A program made the position numbers and the translations under genes. The notes under the pieces are model-generated. The model had not been told where the DNA came from and did no database searches. It saw only the letters and a list, made by a program, of their open reading frames with translations. A DNA stretch of 64,000 bases from Flavobacterium sasangense DSM 21067 (lineage in GTDB: Bacteria > Bacteroidota > Bacteroidia > Flavobacteriales > Flavobacteriaceae), in contig NZ_JMLU01000016.1 of assembly GCF_000686885.1 (NCBI RefSeq), positions 18,385 through 82,384 of the forward strand, written 5' to 3'. Of the stretch, positions 27,656-37,382 are shown one piece after another (within the stretch, counting starts at the first letter, position 1; each line of letters begins with the position of its first letter).

Positions 27656-28717
27656 ATGAATTTAGAAAACTTAATCCGAGAAAACGTTAAAAAACTGAGT
27701 CCCTATTCTTCAGCACGTGATGAATTTGAACAGTTTACAAAGCAAATGATTTATCTAGATGCTAATGAAAATCCATTTTCAAATGGTATGAATCGTTATC
27801 CAGATCCGCAACAGAAAGAATTGAAAGCAATAATTGCAGATAGAAATAATGTTCCTAAAGACAACATTATCTTAGGAAACGGAAGTGATGAAGTCTTAGA
27901 TTTGATTTTCAGAGCGTTTTGTGAACCGAATCGCGATAATATCATCACATTGCCGCCAACCTATGGAATGTATAGCGTTTTAGCAAACATCAACGCTATT
28001 GAAAATCGTGAAGTATTGTTAAATGAGGAATTTCAACCGAATATAGAAGCAATTCTAAATACTGTAGATAACAATACGAAAATCATCTTTTTGTGTTCGC
28101 CTAACAACCCAACAGGAAATTCTTTTATAGATTCGTCAGTAATCAAAATTCTGAATCAATTCAAAGGTTTAGTGGTAATTGATGAAGCGTATATTGATTT
28201 TTCAAAAGACGAAAGTTGGTTAAGTGTTTTGAAAGATTTCCCTAATTTGATAATCACTCAAACGTTGTCAAAAGCCTATGCAATGGCCGGTTTACGTATT
28301 GGAATTTTGTATGCTTCTAGAGAGATTATTTCAGTTTTGAATAAAATCAAGCCACCTTACAATATCAATGGTTTATCGCAAGAAACTGTGGTGAAAAAAC
28401 TATTGCAAAACACTTTGTCAACTCAAGTTAGAAAGATACTAGTCGAACGAAATAAGTTGATTGAAGCACTTTCAAAATGTGAATTTGTTGAAAAAATTTA
28501 TCCATCAGATGCTAATTTTATTTTGATTAAAGTAGATGATGCCAATTTCAGATACCAACAATTTATAGATAATGGAGTAGTGGTTCGCAACAGAAGTAAT
28601 CAACCTTTATGCGAAAATTGTTTGCGAATTAGCATTGGAACCAAAGAAGAAACCGAACAAATTATTGAATTATTAAAAACCTTCAACAATGCCGAAAAGA
28701 GTATTATTTATAGATAG
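27656..28717 (+). CDS. hisC: HisC, histidinol-phosphate aminotransferase
   Basis: 353-residue fold-type I PLP enzyme that transaminates imidazole acetol phosphate. [42 protein letters not shown] and the PLP lysine in [15 protein letters not shown] are intact. Its 3' end overlaps hisB by 29 bp in another frame, so HisB is probably translated by coupling. Confidence 0.97.
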   Translation: MNLENLIRENVKKLSPYSSARDEFEQFTKQMIYLDANENPFSNGMNRYPDPQQKELKAIIADRNNVPKDNIILGNGSDEVLDLIFRAFCEPNRDNIITLPPTYGMYSVLANINAIENREVLLNEEFQPNIEAILNTVDNNTKIIFLCSPNNPTGNSFIDSSVIKILNQFKGLVVIDEAYIDFSKDESWLSVLKDFPNLIITQTLSKAYAMAGLRIGILYASREIISVLNKIKPPYNINGLSQETVVKKLLQNTLSTQVRKILVERNKLIEALSKCEFVEKIYPSDANFILIKVDDANFRYQQFIDNGVVVRNRSNQPLCENCLRISIGTKEETEQIIELLKTFNNAEKSIIYR

Positions 28718-29828
28718 AGATGGAACTTTGGTTTTAGAACCAGAAAATTACCAATTAGACAGTTTAACCAAATTAGAATTCTATCCAAAAGTGTTTCAAT
28801 TCTTGAGTAAAATTGTCAAAGAATTGGATTTTGAATTGGCTATGGTCACCAATCAAGATGGTTTAGGAACCGTGAGTTTTCCGGAAGAAACGTTTTGGCC
28901 AACCCAAAATTTCATCCTGAAAGCATTTGAAAATGAAGGCATAACATTTGACGAAATTTTTATCGATAGAAGTTTTCCAGAAGACAATGCTTCAACCAGA
29001 AAACCAAGAACGGGAATGTTAACAAAGTATTTAAACAATCCGGAATACGATGTGGAGAATTCTTATGTAATTGGAGATAGAATTACCGATGTGGAATTGG
29101 CTAAAAACTTAGGTTCGAAAGCGATTTTCATCAAAAATGAAGAAAATTTGGGCGGAAATGAAATTGCAACTTCATTGGAAGAACTCCAAAATGTAATCGC
29201 TTTACAAACAACAGATTGGCAAAAGATCTACGAGTTTTTGAAATTGGAGGAAAGAACAGCTTTTATCAAAAGAACTACTAATGAAACGGATATCGCTATC
29301 ACTTTAAACTTAGACGGAACAGGAAAAAGCAACATTAACACAGGAATTTCCTTTTTCGATCACATGTTGGACCAAATTACGCGTCACGGACAAATGGACT
29401 TAGATATTCAAGTGAAAAGCGATTTAGAAGTTGACGAACACCACACAATTGAAGATACAGCAATTGCATTAGGCGAAGTTTTCGCAAAAGCTTTAGGCAA
29501 CAAATTAGGCATCGAACGCTACGGATTTTGTTTACCAATGGACGATTGTTTAGCACAAGTAGCGATTGATTTTGGAGGAAGAAATTGGTTGGTTTGGGAA
29601 GCAGAATTCAAACGTGAAATGATTGGTCAAATGCCAACCGAAATGTTTTTACACTTCTTCAAATCGTTCACAGATGGAGCAAAAGCGAATTTAAACATCA
29701 AAGCAGAAGGCACAAACGAACATCACAAAATTGAAGCGATTTTTAAAGCCTTTGCTAAAGCAATAAAAGTAGCAGTAAAACGTGATACAGAAAAAATGAT
29801 TTTACCTTCAACAAAAGGAATGTTATAA
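28689..29828 (+). CDS. hisB: HisB, histidinol-phosphatase / imidazoleglycerol-phosphate dehydratase
   Basis: 379-residue bifunctional enzyme. Residues 1-165 are a HAD phosphatase ([12 protein letters not shown], nucleophile D10; [19 protein letters not shown]). Residues 185-379 are the dehydratase with the two manganese motifs [15 protein letters not shown] and [13 protein letters not shown]. The start inside hisC is supported by the HAD motif beginning at residue 4. A palindromic repeat separates it from hisH. Confidence 0.97.
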   Translation: MPKRVLFIDRDGTLVLEPENYQLDSLTKLEFYPKVFQFLSKIVKELDFELAMVTNQDGLGTVSFPEETFWPTQNFILKAFENEGITFDEIFIDRSFPEDNASTRKPRTGMLTKYLNNPEYDVENSYVIGDRITDVELAKNLGSKAIFIKNEENLGGNEIATSLEELQNVIALQTTDWQKIYEFLKLEERTAFIKRTTNETDIAITLNLDGTGKSNINTGISFFDHMLDQITRHGQMDLDIQVKSDLEVDEHHTIEDTAIALGEVFAKALGNKLGIERYGFCLPMDDCLAQVAIDFGGRNWLVWEAEFKREMIGQMPTEMFLHFFKSFTDGAKANLNIKAEGTNEHHKIEAIFKAFAKAIKVAVKRDTEKMILPSTKGML

Positions 29829-29833
29829 AAAAA

Positions 29834-29893
29834 GCCACAGATTACACAGATTAACACGGATTACAAAATCCTGAAAATCCTTTAATCCGTGGC
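29834..29893. repeat. Intergenic palindrome of the CACAGATT/AATCTGTG family
   Basis: GCCACAGATTA (29834-29844) is complementary but for one base to TAATCCGTGGC (29883-29893); two further copies of an ACAGATTA-like unit lie between. It fills the gap between hisB and hisH. Related palindromes occur at 59269 and 62497, with degenerate traces at 44276. Confidence 0.75.
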
Positions 29894-29906
29894 AAAAAAT
29901 AAAAAT

Positions 29907-30488
29907 ATGAAAATAGCAATAATAGATTACGGAGCTGGAAATATTCAAAGTGTTTTATTCGCTTTGGAACGACTGGGCTTTGAAGGAATTGTCACTAATG
30001 ATAGGAATACCATAAAGAAAGCTGATAAAGTCATTTTTCCAGGTGTAGGCGAGGCGAGTAGCGCGATGAAAATGTTGATGAATAGTGGTTTAGATGTGTT
30101 GATTCCAACCCTGAAACAACCGGTTTTAGGAATTTGTTTGGGTATGCAATTGATGTGTAAACATTCAGAAGAAGGCAATACCAATGGATTAGGAATTTTT
30201 GATGTCAATGTCGTGAAATTTTCTCAAGAAGTAAAAGTGCCTCAAATGGGTTGGAATACGGTTTTTGACTTGAAATCGCAATTATTCACAGGAATCAAAG
30301 AAAACGAATTTATGTATTTGGTACACAGTTATTATGCTCCTTTATCTGAAAACACAATTGCCACCACGAATTACGAACTCGAATATAGCACGGCATTGCA
30401 ACGCGATAACTTCTTCGGAGTCCAATTCCACCCAGAGAAAAGTGGTGTTTTCGGAGAACAAATTTTGAAAAACTTTTTAAACTTATAA
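29907..30488 (+). CDS. hisH: HisH, imidazole glycerol phosphate synthase glutaminase subunit
   Basis: 193 residues from the ATG at 29907, chosen because MKIAIIDYGAGN is the family start; a GTG at 29889 lies inside the palindromic repeat. Class I glutaminase: Cys in LGICLGMQLM and the His-Glu pair in QFHPEKSG. It feeds ammonia to HisF. Confidence 0.96.
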   Translation: MKIAIIDYGAGNIQSVLFALERLGFEGIVTNDRNTIKKADKVIFPGVGEASSAMKMLMNSGLDVLIPTLKQPVLGICLGMQLMCKHSEEGNTNGLGIFDVNVVKFSQEVKVPQMGWNTVFDLKSQLFTGIKENEFMYLVHSYYAPLSENTIATTNYELEYSTALQRDNFFGVQFHPEKSGVFGEQILKNFLNL

Positions 30489-30524
30489 TTTGAGCTTGAA
30501 ATTGCTCTTGAAATTGAATTTGAT

Positions 30525-31268
30525 ATGAGAATAATCCCAGCCATAGACATCATCGAAGGAAAATGCGTACGTCTTTCCAAAGGTGATTATGATACAAAGA
30601 AAATATACAACGAAAATCCGCTTGAAGTGGCGAAATCGTTCGAAGAACACGGAATTCAGTATTTGCATTTGGTAGATTTAGATGGAGCCAAATCCAGTAG
30701 AATTGTGAACTACAAAGTTTTGGAACAAATTGCTTCAAAAACGAGTCTAAAAATCGATTTTGGAGGTGGTTTAAAATCCGATTCTGATTTAAAAATTGCT
30801 TTCGAAAGTGGTGCTAATCAAATTACAGGAGGAAGTATTGCCATCAAACAACCCAAAGTTTTCAAGAAATGGATTCAGCAATACGGAGCAGATAAAATCA
30901 TTTTAGGAGCTGATGCTATGAATGAAAAAGTCGCTATTTCGGGTTGGTTAGAAGAATCCAAAGAAGAAGTAATTCCGTTTATTCAAAATTATCAGAAAGA
31001 AGGAATTCAATATGTGATTTGCACCGATATTTCAAAAGACGGTATGTTAGAAGGACCAAGTTTTGAATTATACAAAAGAATTTTAGATTCCGATTTGTCA
31101 AATCGAGCGGAGTCGAGATTAAAACTTATCGCTTCTGGAGGAATTTCCACTTTCAATGAATTACCCAAATTAGCCGAATTAGGTTGCGAAGGCACGATCA
31201 TCGGAAAAGCCATCTATGAAGGCAGAATTACCTTAAAACAATTAGAAAACTATATTGTTAATAAGTAA
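30525..31268 (+). CDS. hisA: HisA, ProFAR isomerase
   Basis: 247-residue TIM barrel that opens the ribose ring of Pro[17 protein letters not shown] bears the catalytic Asp, and the second Asp is in CTDISKDGM. Phosphate loops FGGG and ASGGIS are present. An insert at about 187-196 ([10 protein letters not shown]) lengthens one loop compared with shorter HisA. It lies 36 bp after hisH; the gap GAGCTTGAAATTGCTCTTGA is a short direct-repeat-like stretch. Confidence 0.95.
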   Translation: MRIIPAIDIIEGKCVRLSKGDYDTKKIYNENPLEVAKSFEEHGIQYLHLVDLDGAKSSRIVNYKVLEQIASKTSLKIDFGGGLKSDSDLKIAFESGANQITGGSIAIKQPKVFKKWIQQYGADKIILGADAMNEKVAISGWLEESKEEVIPFIQNYQKEGIQYVICTDISKDGMLEGPSFELYKRILDSDLSNRAESRLKLIASGGISTFNELPKLAELGCEGTIIGKAIYEGRITLKQLENYIVNK

Positions 31269-31303
31269 AAAGTGAAAAGTTGTAATGCTTATCACTTTTT
31301 ACT
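31264..31303. repeat. Inverted repeat between hisA and hisF
   Basis: AGTAAAAAGTGA (31264-31275) is perfectly complementary to 31292-31303. The left arm includes the hisA stop codon. The same 12-mer and the following TTACTAATTACT-type tract occur at the hairpin after efp (3240-3289), so it is a dispersed family. There is no long T-run, so transcription of hisF probably continues. Confidence 0.7.
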
Positions 31304-31322
31304 AATTACTTATCACTAAATT

Positions 31323-32078
31323 ATGTTGACAAAAAGAATCATTCCTTGCTTAGACATCAAAAATGGACGAACTGTAAAAGGTGTCAACTTTGTGGATTTA
31401 AAAGATGCAGGTGATCCAGTGGAATTGGCAAAGAAATATGCTGAAACCGGTGCAGACGAACTTGTTTTCCTTGATATTTCAGCAACAGAAGAACGTCGTA
31501 CTACTTTAATCGATTTGGTTCGAAAAGTGGCAGCTGCAATCAATATTCCTTTCACCGTTGGTGGTGGTATTTCTTACGTTGCGGATGTGGATGTTTTACT
31601 TCGTAATGGTGCGGATAAAATTTCGATTAATTCTTCCGCGGTTAAAAATCCGGATTTGATAAACGAAATTGCTGCTAAATATGGAAGTCAGTGTGTTGTT
31701 GTAGCTATCGATGCGAAACAAATCGATGGTGATTGGATAGTTCATTTAGTTGGCGGAAAAGTTCCTACGGAATTGAATTTATTCGATTGGGCAAAAGAAA
31801 TCGAGCAACGTGGTGCTGGCGAAATTTTATTCACTTCCATGAATAACGACGGCACCAAAAACGGATTCGCTAATAAAGCGTTAGCCAAGTTATCCAAAAT
31901 CGTAAATATTCCCATCATCGCTTCGGGTGGTGCAGGAACTATGGAGCATTTTGCCGAAACATTTATCAATGGAAAAGCCGATGCCGCTTTAGCTGCAAGT
32001 GTTTTTCACTATCAAGAAATCGAAATCCCGGAATTAAAAAAATATCTAAAAGGAAAAGAAATTAGCATCAGATTATAG
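31323..32078 (+). CDS. hisF: HisF, imidazole glycerol phosphate synthase cyclase subunit
   Basis: 251-residue TIM barrel that makes IGP and AICAR with His[19 protein letters not shown] carries the catalytic Asp11 region, and the second catalytic Asp is in [16 protein letters not shown] and ASGGAGT are phosphate loops. Complete and typical. Confidence 0.97.
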   Translation: MLTKRIIPCLDIKNGRTVKGVNFVDLKDAGDPVELAKKYAETGADELVFLDISATEERRTTLIDLVRKVAAAINIPFTVGGGISYVADVDVLLRNGADKISINSSAVKNPDLINEIAAKYGSQCVVVAIDAKQIDGDWIVHLVGGKVPTELNLFDWAKEIEQRGAGEILFTSMNNDGTKNGFANKALAKLSKIVNIPIIASGGAGTMEHFAETFINGKADAALAASVFHYQEIEIPELKKYLKGKEISIRL

Positions 32079-32101
32079 AAATAAGAATTAATTAAAAATA
32101 T

Positions 32102-32142
32102 AACTTAGTGAAACTTCGTACTTAACTTAGTGGAACTTTGTG
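32102..32142. repeat. Direct repeat AACTTAGTGAAACTTCGT, 22-bp period
   Basis: Two imperfect copies (from 32102 and from 32124) fill the gap between hisF and hisI. They resemble the CTTTGCG/CTTAGCG tract at 61530-61568 in front of the FAH-family gene. No coding or hairpin role is evident. Confidence 0.6.
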
Positions 32143-32154
32143 TAACAAAATAAC

Positions 32155-32754
32155 ATGAAAGTAAACTTCAACAAAACACCAGACAACCTAATCCCAGCTA
32201 TCATTCAAGACAACGAAACCAAAAATGTCTTAATGTTGGGCTACATGAATCAAGAAGCTTTGGACAAAACTTTGGCAACTAAAAAAGTAACCTTCTTCAG
32301 TCGTACAAAAAACCGATTGTGGACAAAAGGCGAGGAGAGTGGCAACTTCTTAGAACTAATTTCTATTAAAGAAGATTGCGATAACGATGCCCTTTTAGTG
32401 AGAGTAAAACCAACTGGTCCAACTTGCCATACAGGTTTAGATACTTGTTGGCAAGAAGTTAACAATCAAGAATTTGGGTTTTTATCAAAATTAGAAAATA
32501 CCATTGTAAAACGCAAAGAAAATGCAGACGCTGAAAAGAGTTATGTGGCTTCCTTATTTGCAAAAGGAATTAATAAAATAGCACAAAAAGTAGGTGAAGA
32601 AGCGGTTGAAGTAGTTATTGAAGCTAAAGACAACAACGACGACTTATTCTTATCAGAAAGTGCCGATTTATTGTTTCACTATTTGATTTTATTGCAAGCG
32701 AAAGGTTTTGAGTTGAACGATGTTGTGGAGGTTTTGAAAGGAAGGGAGAAGTAA
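32155..32754 (+). CDS. hisI: HisIE, PR-AMP cyclohydrolase / PR-ATP pyrophosphatase
   Basis: 199-residue fusion for steps two and three of the pathway. HisI (1-110): MLGYMNQEALDKTL, SRTKNRLWTKGEESGN, DCDNDALLV and the Cys-containing PTGPTCHTG zinc region. HisE (115-199): helical MazG-like domain with GEEAVEVVIEAKD and ESADLLFHYLILL. Last gene of the operon; the next gene is convergent with only 4 bp between. Confidence 0.97.
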   Translation: MKVNFNKTPDNLIPAIIQDNETKNVLMLGYMNQEALDKTLATKKVTFFSRTKNRLWTKGEESGNFLELISIKEDCDNDALLVRVKPTGPTCHTGLDTCWQEVNNQEFGFLSKLENTIVKRKENADAEKSYVASLFAKGINKIAQKVGEEAVEVVIEAKDNNDDLFLSESADLLFHYLILLQAKGFELNDVVEVLKGREK

Positions 32755-32758
32755 TTTA

Positions 32759-33334
32759 TTAGTTTCTTCTCTTCCCATTCTCTTGTTCGAATTGTTTGGC
32801 TTTGTATTCTTGAATTTCCTTTTGAATATTTTCATCTTGAGGATTTTCTTGTTGTTTTAAATAAAGTTCTCGCAATTCAGGTTCACTAGCATAATAATGG
32901 TTAATTAAAACACTATTGGGTAAAAGTAAACAAATCATTGCTAAAACAAATATGATAATAGTTCTTGTAAATAAGTTTTTGTGATAATTTTTTAAATCTT
33001 CATCAGATTTTTTTAATAGTGAAAATCCAGCTAATAGTAAAACTGCGGATGACATACAACCTACGAGCAACATTACTTGTGATCCTGGCCAAAACATCAG
33101 TTTAAATTCAATACCAATTATAGCTATAGACAATAACCATCCAAATAATATTGAAATACCAATTTTTTGATTTTTAAAATTTTTGTCACTAAAAAAATAA
33201 AATCCAAAAGGAAAATAACACAAAGCTAAAAATGTTAACGATAAAACCATTAAAACTCCAGCTCCAGGCCAATGCATAAGCTTGAAAATTAGCGAAATAA
33301 TAAATACTATTGATAATGCTTTTTCTGTTTTCAT
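32759..33334 (-). CDS. GldL-like membrane protein
   Basis: 191 residues with about five membrane segments and a charged C-terminal tail (about 145-191). The motif KLMHWPGA (about residue 17) and its variant KLMFWPGS (about residue 84) are an internal duplication. GldL, the inner-membrane motor protein of gliding and type 9 secretion, has this motif in its first helix pair. This protein is shorter and not next to gldK/gldM, so it is a relative, not GldL itself. Function unknown. Confidence 0.7.
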   Translation of the reverse strand: MKTEKALSIVFIISLIFKLMHWPGAGVLMVLSLTFLALCYFPFGFYFFSDKNFKNQKIGISILFGWLLSIAIIGIEFKLMFWPGSQVMLLVGCMSSAVLLLAGFSLLKKSDEDLKNYHKNLFTRTIIIFVLAMICLLLPNSVLINHYYASEPELRELYLKQQENPQDENIQKEIQEYKAKQFEQENGKRRN

Positions 33335-33454
33335 GTTACATCTAAATTTTTAACTTCTCAAATATATCCAAATTTCCACAAAAATTCTTACTTAAAATAA
33401 AAATTCAAGATGAAATTTCACATGAAAAAAAATAAAACCAAAAGAATAAAACAT

Positions 33455-34951
33455 TTAATCTAATGCTTCAATTTGCTTTAAATGTTGTTCTACTTGGTAT
33501 TTATTAAAATTATCCCAAGTAGGTGGAGTAGTTGTTTTTTGTCCCCACATGGCATCTATACAAGTGTTGTTTTCCTTGTATTTTTCATGTAATATGGCTA
33601 GAATTTTAAAGAAAAATTCATCGAGTTGTTCGATTGCATTCAGCTCCGTTTGTAAATTATTGCTTTCATCTGTGGTATCAAAAAGTTGTAATACTTCTAA
33701 AACAGCTTGTTTTTCTTCGTCATTAATTTTGGTTTCAAAACCATGTTTCAAGGATTTAAAAACTAAATTATTCCAAACCACACTATCATGTCCCCAAGGA
33801 ACATTTGGAAGATGCAATGAGTGCTCGCAAATCAAAACAATTGCTAATAATACATCGTTTAAATAACTAGATGGGAATTCGTCAAAACTTCTAAATTCAA
33901 ACCCACTTTGATACATCTTTTCCAGATTAAAATCAAGACCAATATCTTCTAATAAGGCATAATCTAGCGTAGATTCTATTTGATCGCGCCACCAAATATT
34001 TTCTTCTTTAGTAAATTTTAAAAGTTTTCTAAACTCATCAACTTTGTAAGTAAGAATTTTTCCTTTCGCCATCACTTTATTAAATGTACCAACTCCAGTG
34101 TATCGCGACATCGCATTTCTCATTGAACCACCTGCGAATTTTTCATTCAAATGATACTTTTTGCTAATTACTGCCATTATATCAGGACTGCCTAATGTAG
34201 CAATAAAAAAAGGTTCAAACCATTGTAGTAAATAGATAGCGTTAATGTGAATGGATTCAAAACTTGGATAATCTATAATTCTACTATTTTGAGTAAGCGT
34301 AGGCAGTGTAAGATGAAAATGATAGGTTCCGTTATTGAACAGCACAAGATTTTCTTGGTTCGACATAAACCTATTGATTCCCATGTTGTATTTAGGAAAA
34401 CTTAATTTTTCAGCAAGAACACCTGATTCATTAATTTTATCGATGAATAATTGTTTTGTTGCTTTAAGTTCTTCACACGAATCCGTTATGGTTCTATTTT
34501 CAAAATATTTTGTTACAAATTCAATCGAATCGCCATCAAAATTCACAGATCCCATAGGATTGTTTTTTTGAGTCAACATGCTTTGAATGTTATACGGCTG
34601 GCTTTCTAAAAAAACTTCAACTATTGATTTTCCTTGATATTCAGGATTATCAACTAAAGGTTTTGTATTCGGTAATGTTTTATGTTGAAAGTTAAGATCT
34701 AATTTATCAAGAGAATGACTGTTCATCATTCTACTTACTTTGTAATTTTTATTTTTATCAAAAGCTGTTTCCAAAACAGTGGATAAAGTTCCTTCTTTAT
34801 AACAAGTTCTATAATCAATACTATAGCGTTCGCAACCCATTTTTTCTTGAATAAATGATCCTGAAACTATGCTCGATTCTTCAAATTGCATATAAGTTTC
34901 ATTTTCTAATCCTATTCCCCAGTAATACGTTTTTTTCTGATTTGATTTCAT
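33455..34951 (-). CDS. Glutamate-cysteine-ligase-like amidoligase (COOH-NH2 ligase)
   Basis: A 498-residue cytoplasmic protein. Three features fit the glutamate-cysteine ligase fold, whose members make amide bonds from ATP, a carboxylate and an amine: GLENE at 14-18 (the E-x-E metal motif), HFH at 211-213, and GFEFRSFDEFP at 350-360 (E352, R354, D357, like the E-x-R-x-x-D of GCS enzymes); R278 in GGSMRNAMSRY may contact nucleotide. It is too unlike GshA to be assigned to glutathione synthesis. The papain-like gene lies 38 bp upstream on the same strand, so both form one operon. The bonded substrates are unknown. Confidence 0.6.
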   Translation of the reverse strand: MKSNQKKTYYWGIGLENETYMQFEESSIVSGSFIQEKMGCERYSIDYRTCYKEGTLSTVLETAFDKNKNYKVSRMMNSHSLDKLDLNFQHKTLPNTKPLVDNPEYQGKSIVEVFLESQPYNIQSMLTQKNNPMGSVNFDGDSIEFVTKYFENRTITDSCEELKATKQLFIDKINESGVLAEKLSFPKYNMGINRFMSNQENLVLFNNGTYHFHLTLPTLTQNSRIIDYPSFESIHINAIYLLQWFEPFFIATLGSPDIMAVISKKYHLNEKFAGGSMRNAMSRYTGVGTFNKVMAKGKILTYKVDEFRKLLKFTKEENIWWRDQIESTLDYALLEDIGLDFNLEKMYQSGFEFRSFDEFPSSYLNDVLLAIVLICEHSLHLPNVPWGHDSVVWNNLVFKSLKHGFETKINDEEKQAVLEVLQLFDTTDESNNLQTELNAIEQLDEFFFKILAILHEKYKENNTCIDAMWGQKTTTPPTWDNFNKYQVEQHLKQIEALD

Positions 34952-34989
34952 TTATTTAAAATGGCTTGGTAACGTAATTAATATTAATT

Positions 34990-35727
34990 TTATTCATGAT
35001 AATAGAAAACATGAGACGAATAACGTTCATGATTCCACCAATCTTTTCTTGCTTTTGAAAAGTAGTTATAATTTAATTTTCCAGCTTGAGATTGTAGGGG
35101 ATAAACGACTTTGCCATTTTCTCGATAAGCTTTTCTTTTACCGGTTTCTGGAACAATTGGTACAATATGTCCAGAAAGACCAACGATTTTTCGCTTGGCA
35201 CAAATGATTCCAACGCCTCCTTCTGTATTCACTTTTTCTTGAATTTCATCAAGATTTGTCATTTTTTTCCATCCAAAACTTGGACCCCATTTTCCAAACC
35301 AATCATGAATGGCACTAGAGTAGATAGGGAGCACCGTTTCATTAAAAACAGGAACTACATCTTCTCCGTTTTTCAACTTTGCAATGGATTCATCTGTCCA
35401 CCAAACGGTTGGCAAATAAACCTGAGAAAAATAACAAAAATCAAAGGAATACACATTACAATAAGTGTCTTCAACAGTTCGTTGATACCTTTCACTCTTA
35501 GAGACATCTAATTTATCAATAAGTTTTCGAATACTTTCGCGTTTGGTAGTTGCATCCGTTAAGTCCCTAAAAGGAATACTTGAATCACTCATTGGATGAA
35601 ATTTTGCTAAAGCAGTATCTAATCGCGAGTCGGGATGTTCTAATAAAATAGCCCCTTTTATAAGTTCATCAGATTTAGCATCTTTGACAAACGTTATTGT
35701 TTTGGTTTCTTTACTTTTTTTATCCAT
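34990..35727 (-). CDS. Papain-like (NlpC/CHAP-type) amidase, cytoplasmic
   Basis: 245 residues without a signal peptide. C90 in TYCNVYSFDFCYF heads a helix, then VYLPTVWW, a WFGKWGPSFGW segment, and H187 in GLSGHIVPIVPE with E194: the Cys-His-polar order of papain-fold amidases. Secreted relatives cut peptidoglycan; this one lacks an export signal and is paired with a putative amidoligase. It may remove what the ligase adds, or act on its own product (inference). Promoter signals upstream are weak. Confidence 0.6.
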   Translation of the reverse strand: MDKKSKETKTITFVKDAKSDELIKGAILLEHPDSRLDTALAKFHPMSDSSIPFRDLTDATTKRESIRKLIDKLDVSKSERYQRTVEDTYCNVYSFDFCYFSQVYLPTVWWTDESIAKLKNGEDVVPVFNETVLPIYSSAIHDWFGKWGPSFGWKKMTNLDEIQEKVNTEGGVGIICAKRKIVGLSGHIVPIVPETGKRKAYRENGKVVYPLQSQAGKLNYNYFSKARKDWWNHERYSSHVFYYHE

Positions 35728-35814
35728 TTTACCAATATTTCAGTCAACAGCTAAATGTGAACAAATATACCTAACTTTTACTAAAAATTCCTATCTTTAA
35801 AATAAAAATTGAAG

Positions 35815-36204
35815 ATGCGATTTCATACCAGAAAATGGGTAAAACCCGAAGATTTAAATGCCAACGGAACACTATTCGGAGGTAAATTATTGGCTTGGAT
35901 AGACGAAGAAGCCGCTTTGTATTCCATCGTACAATTGGAAAATCCTAAAGTAGTCACCAAGTTTATGAGTGAAATTAATTTCATGAGTGCTGCCAAACAA
36001 GGTGATATTGTGGAAATTGGTTTAGATGTGGTACATTTTGGAAAATCATCGTTAGTATTAAAATGTGAAGTTCGCAATATGATGACACGTGAAAAAATTA
36101 TTACGATTGATAATATCACGATGGTAAACTTAGGCGAAGACGGAAAACCAAAACCACACGGTAAAACCCAAATCGAATTTATTGAAGACCGATTGAAAAA
36201 ATAA
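35815..36204 (+). CDS. Acyl-CoA thioesterase (hotdog, YciA/BFIT type)
   Basis: 129 residues from the ATG at 35815 (MRFHTRKWVKPEDLNANGTLFGGKLL); a TTG 6 bp earlier is less likely. NANGTLFGGKLLAWIDEEAA is the hotdog signature, with Asn/Asp in the positions used for thioester hydrolysis. It cleaves acyl-CoA to acid and CoA in the cytoplasm. TATCTTTA at 35792 is a near-match to the -7 consensus. Confidence 0.9.
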   Translation: MRFHTRKWVKPEDLNANGTLFGGKLLAWIDEEAALYSIVQLENPKVVTKFMSEINFMSAAKQGDIVEIGLDVVHFGKSSLVLKCEVRNMMTREKIITIDNITMVNLGEDGKPKPHGKTQIEFIEDRLKK

Positions 36205-36215
36205 TTATCTTGTGT

Positions 36216-36284
36216 TGTCAAGCTGAACTCGTTTCAGCTTCTAAATCAATCATTAAAAGATTCTGAAACAAGTTCAGAATGACA
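36216..36284. repeat. Palindromic element of the CTGAACTTGTTTCAG family
   Basis: Left arm 36216-36242 and right arm 36258-36284 (27 bp each) are complementary at 22 positions; each arm is built around GAACT(T/C)GTTTCAG or its complement. It stands alone in the gap between the thioesterase and the DUF2461 gene. A related, shorter piece lies at 58796-58823. Confidence 0.8.
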
Positions 36285-36300
36285 AAATTGCTATTTAACT

Positions 36301-36966
36301 ATGATAAATAAATCAACTTTAGAATTTCTAATTCAACTTAAAGAAAACAACGACCGCGATTGGTTTGCGGCAAATAAAAAAGCTTTTGAAACCGAACAAA
36401 AGTTATCCAAATCGTTTTTCACATCGGTTGGAGATCAGTTGGGAAAAATAGATAGTATTGAACGCATTCAAATTTTTAGAATTTATCGCGATGTGCGTTT
36501 TTCTAAGGATAAATCACCTTATAAAAATCATTTTAGCGTTGGGTTCACCCGAACAAAACCGATGCTTCGTGGCGGATACTATTTGCACATTGAACCTGGA
36601 GGAAGTTTTGTAGGTGGCGGTTTTTGGGAACCTAATGCAGTTGATTTGCATCGCATTCGTAAAGAATTTGAAATGGATGATGAAGAAATCAGAACCATTA
36701 TTACCGATGCAACTTTCAAGAAATTCTTTGGTGAATTGAAAGGCGAGGAGTTAAAAACAGCTCCAAAAGGTTTCGATAAAACGCATCCTGCTATTGATTT
36801 GATTCGCAAAAAGCAATATTTACTCACTCGAAGTTTTTCGGACAAAGAAGTTTTGGCTCCTAATTTTCAAGAAGAAGTTTTAGCAACTTTTCAAGCAATG
36901 CGACCATTCTTCGACTACATGAGCGAAGTATTGAGTACGGATTTGAATGGGGAATCGATTTATTAA
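36301..36966 (+). CDS. DUF2461 / TIGR02453 family protein
   Basis: 221 residues matching the family: LKENNDRDWFAANK near the N-terminus, FRIYRDVRFSKDKSPYKNH in the middle and GGYYLHIEPGGSFVGGG after it. These are the conserved blocks; the function is unknown. It is a soluble cytoplasmic protein. Its stop overlaps the stop of the convergent gene at 36963 by 4 bp. Confidence 0.88.
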   Translation: MINKSTLEFLIQLKENNDRDWFAANKKAFETEQKLSKSFFTSVGDQLGKIDSIERIQIFRIYRDVRFSKDKSPYKNHFSVGFTRTKPMLRGGYYLHIEPGGSFVGGGFWEPNAVDLHRIRKEFEMDDEEIRTIITDATFKKFFGELKGEELKTAPKGFDKTHPAIDLIRKKQYLLTRSFSDKEVLAPNFQEEVLATFQAMRPFFDYMSEVLSTDLNGESIY

Positions 36967-37349
36967 ATAATCTGAATTTGACTTTTTAAACGTTCGATTA
37001 ATAAATTCATCATACGTTTGTTTAAATTGGATGAATTTTGGGTGTATTCTTTGTATTCGGAAACGGTAAACATTCCAAATACAATTCCTTTTAATGAATT
37101 TCGGAATTTGATATCACGTTGAATGGCGTTTTCAATGTAATTTTCTTTTTTCTCTGGGGAAAGTGTGAAATAAACGCCTTTTTGTTTTATGGCGTAATTT
37201 CTAAAAACTTCAATAAACAATTCATTTTGAAATTTCAAAATAGGGCGTAATGTCTGATTTTGAAACTTTTCTTCGGAACTTGATTGTTCGTTAATTACAC
37301 CAATACTTGCTCCTCTAATTTCTAAAAGCGATTCGTCTTTCGTTTTCAT
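36963..37349 (-). CDS. Conserved hypothetical protein, 128 aa
   Basis: Not recognised. A soluble protein, mostly helical, with LRPILKFQNELFIEVFRNYA and SPEKKENYIENAIQRDIKFRNSLKGI as likely core helices. No cysteine, no membrane segment. It stands tail to tail with DUF2461 and shares no operon with it. Confidence 0.7.
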   Translation of the reverse strand: MKTKDESLLEIRGASIGVINEQSSSEEKFQNQTLRPILKFQNELFIEVFRNYAIKQKGVYFTLSPEKKENYIENAIQRDIKFRNSLKGIVFGMFTVSEYKEYTQNSSNLNKRMMNLLIERLKSQIQII

Positions 37350-37382
37350 GATAAAGTGAATTTGTTTGAATTAAAGTTAAAA

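Noticed and set aside
33549..33866. Plus-strand frame inside the amidoligase gene
   Set aside because: Low-complexity Ser/Cys-rich translation, antisense to a gene with conserved motifs.
35815..36204. Part of the amidoligase/papain-like operon
   Set aside because: It is on the opposite strand with its own near-consensus -7 element and is an ordinary acyl-CoA thioesterase.
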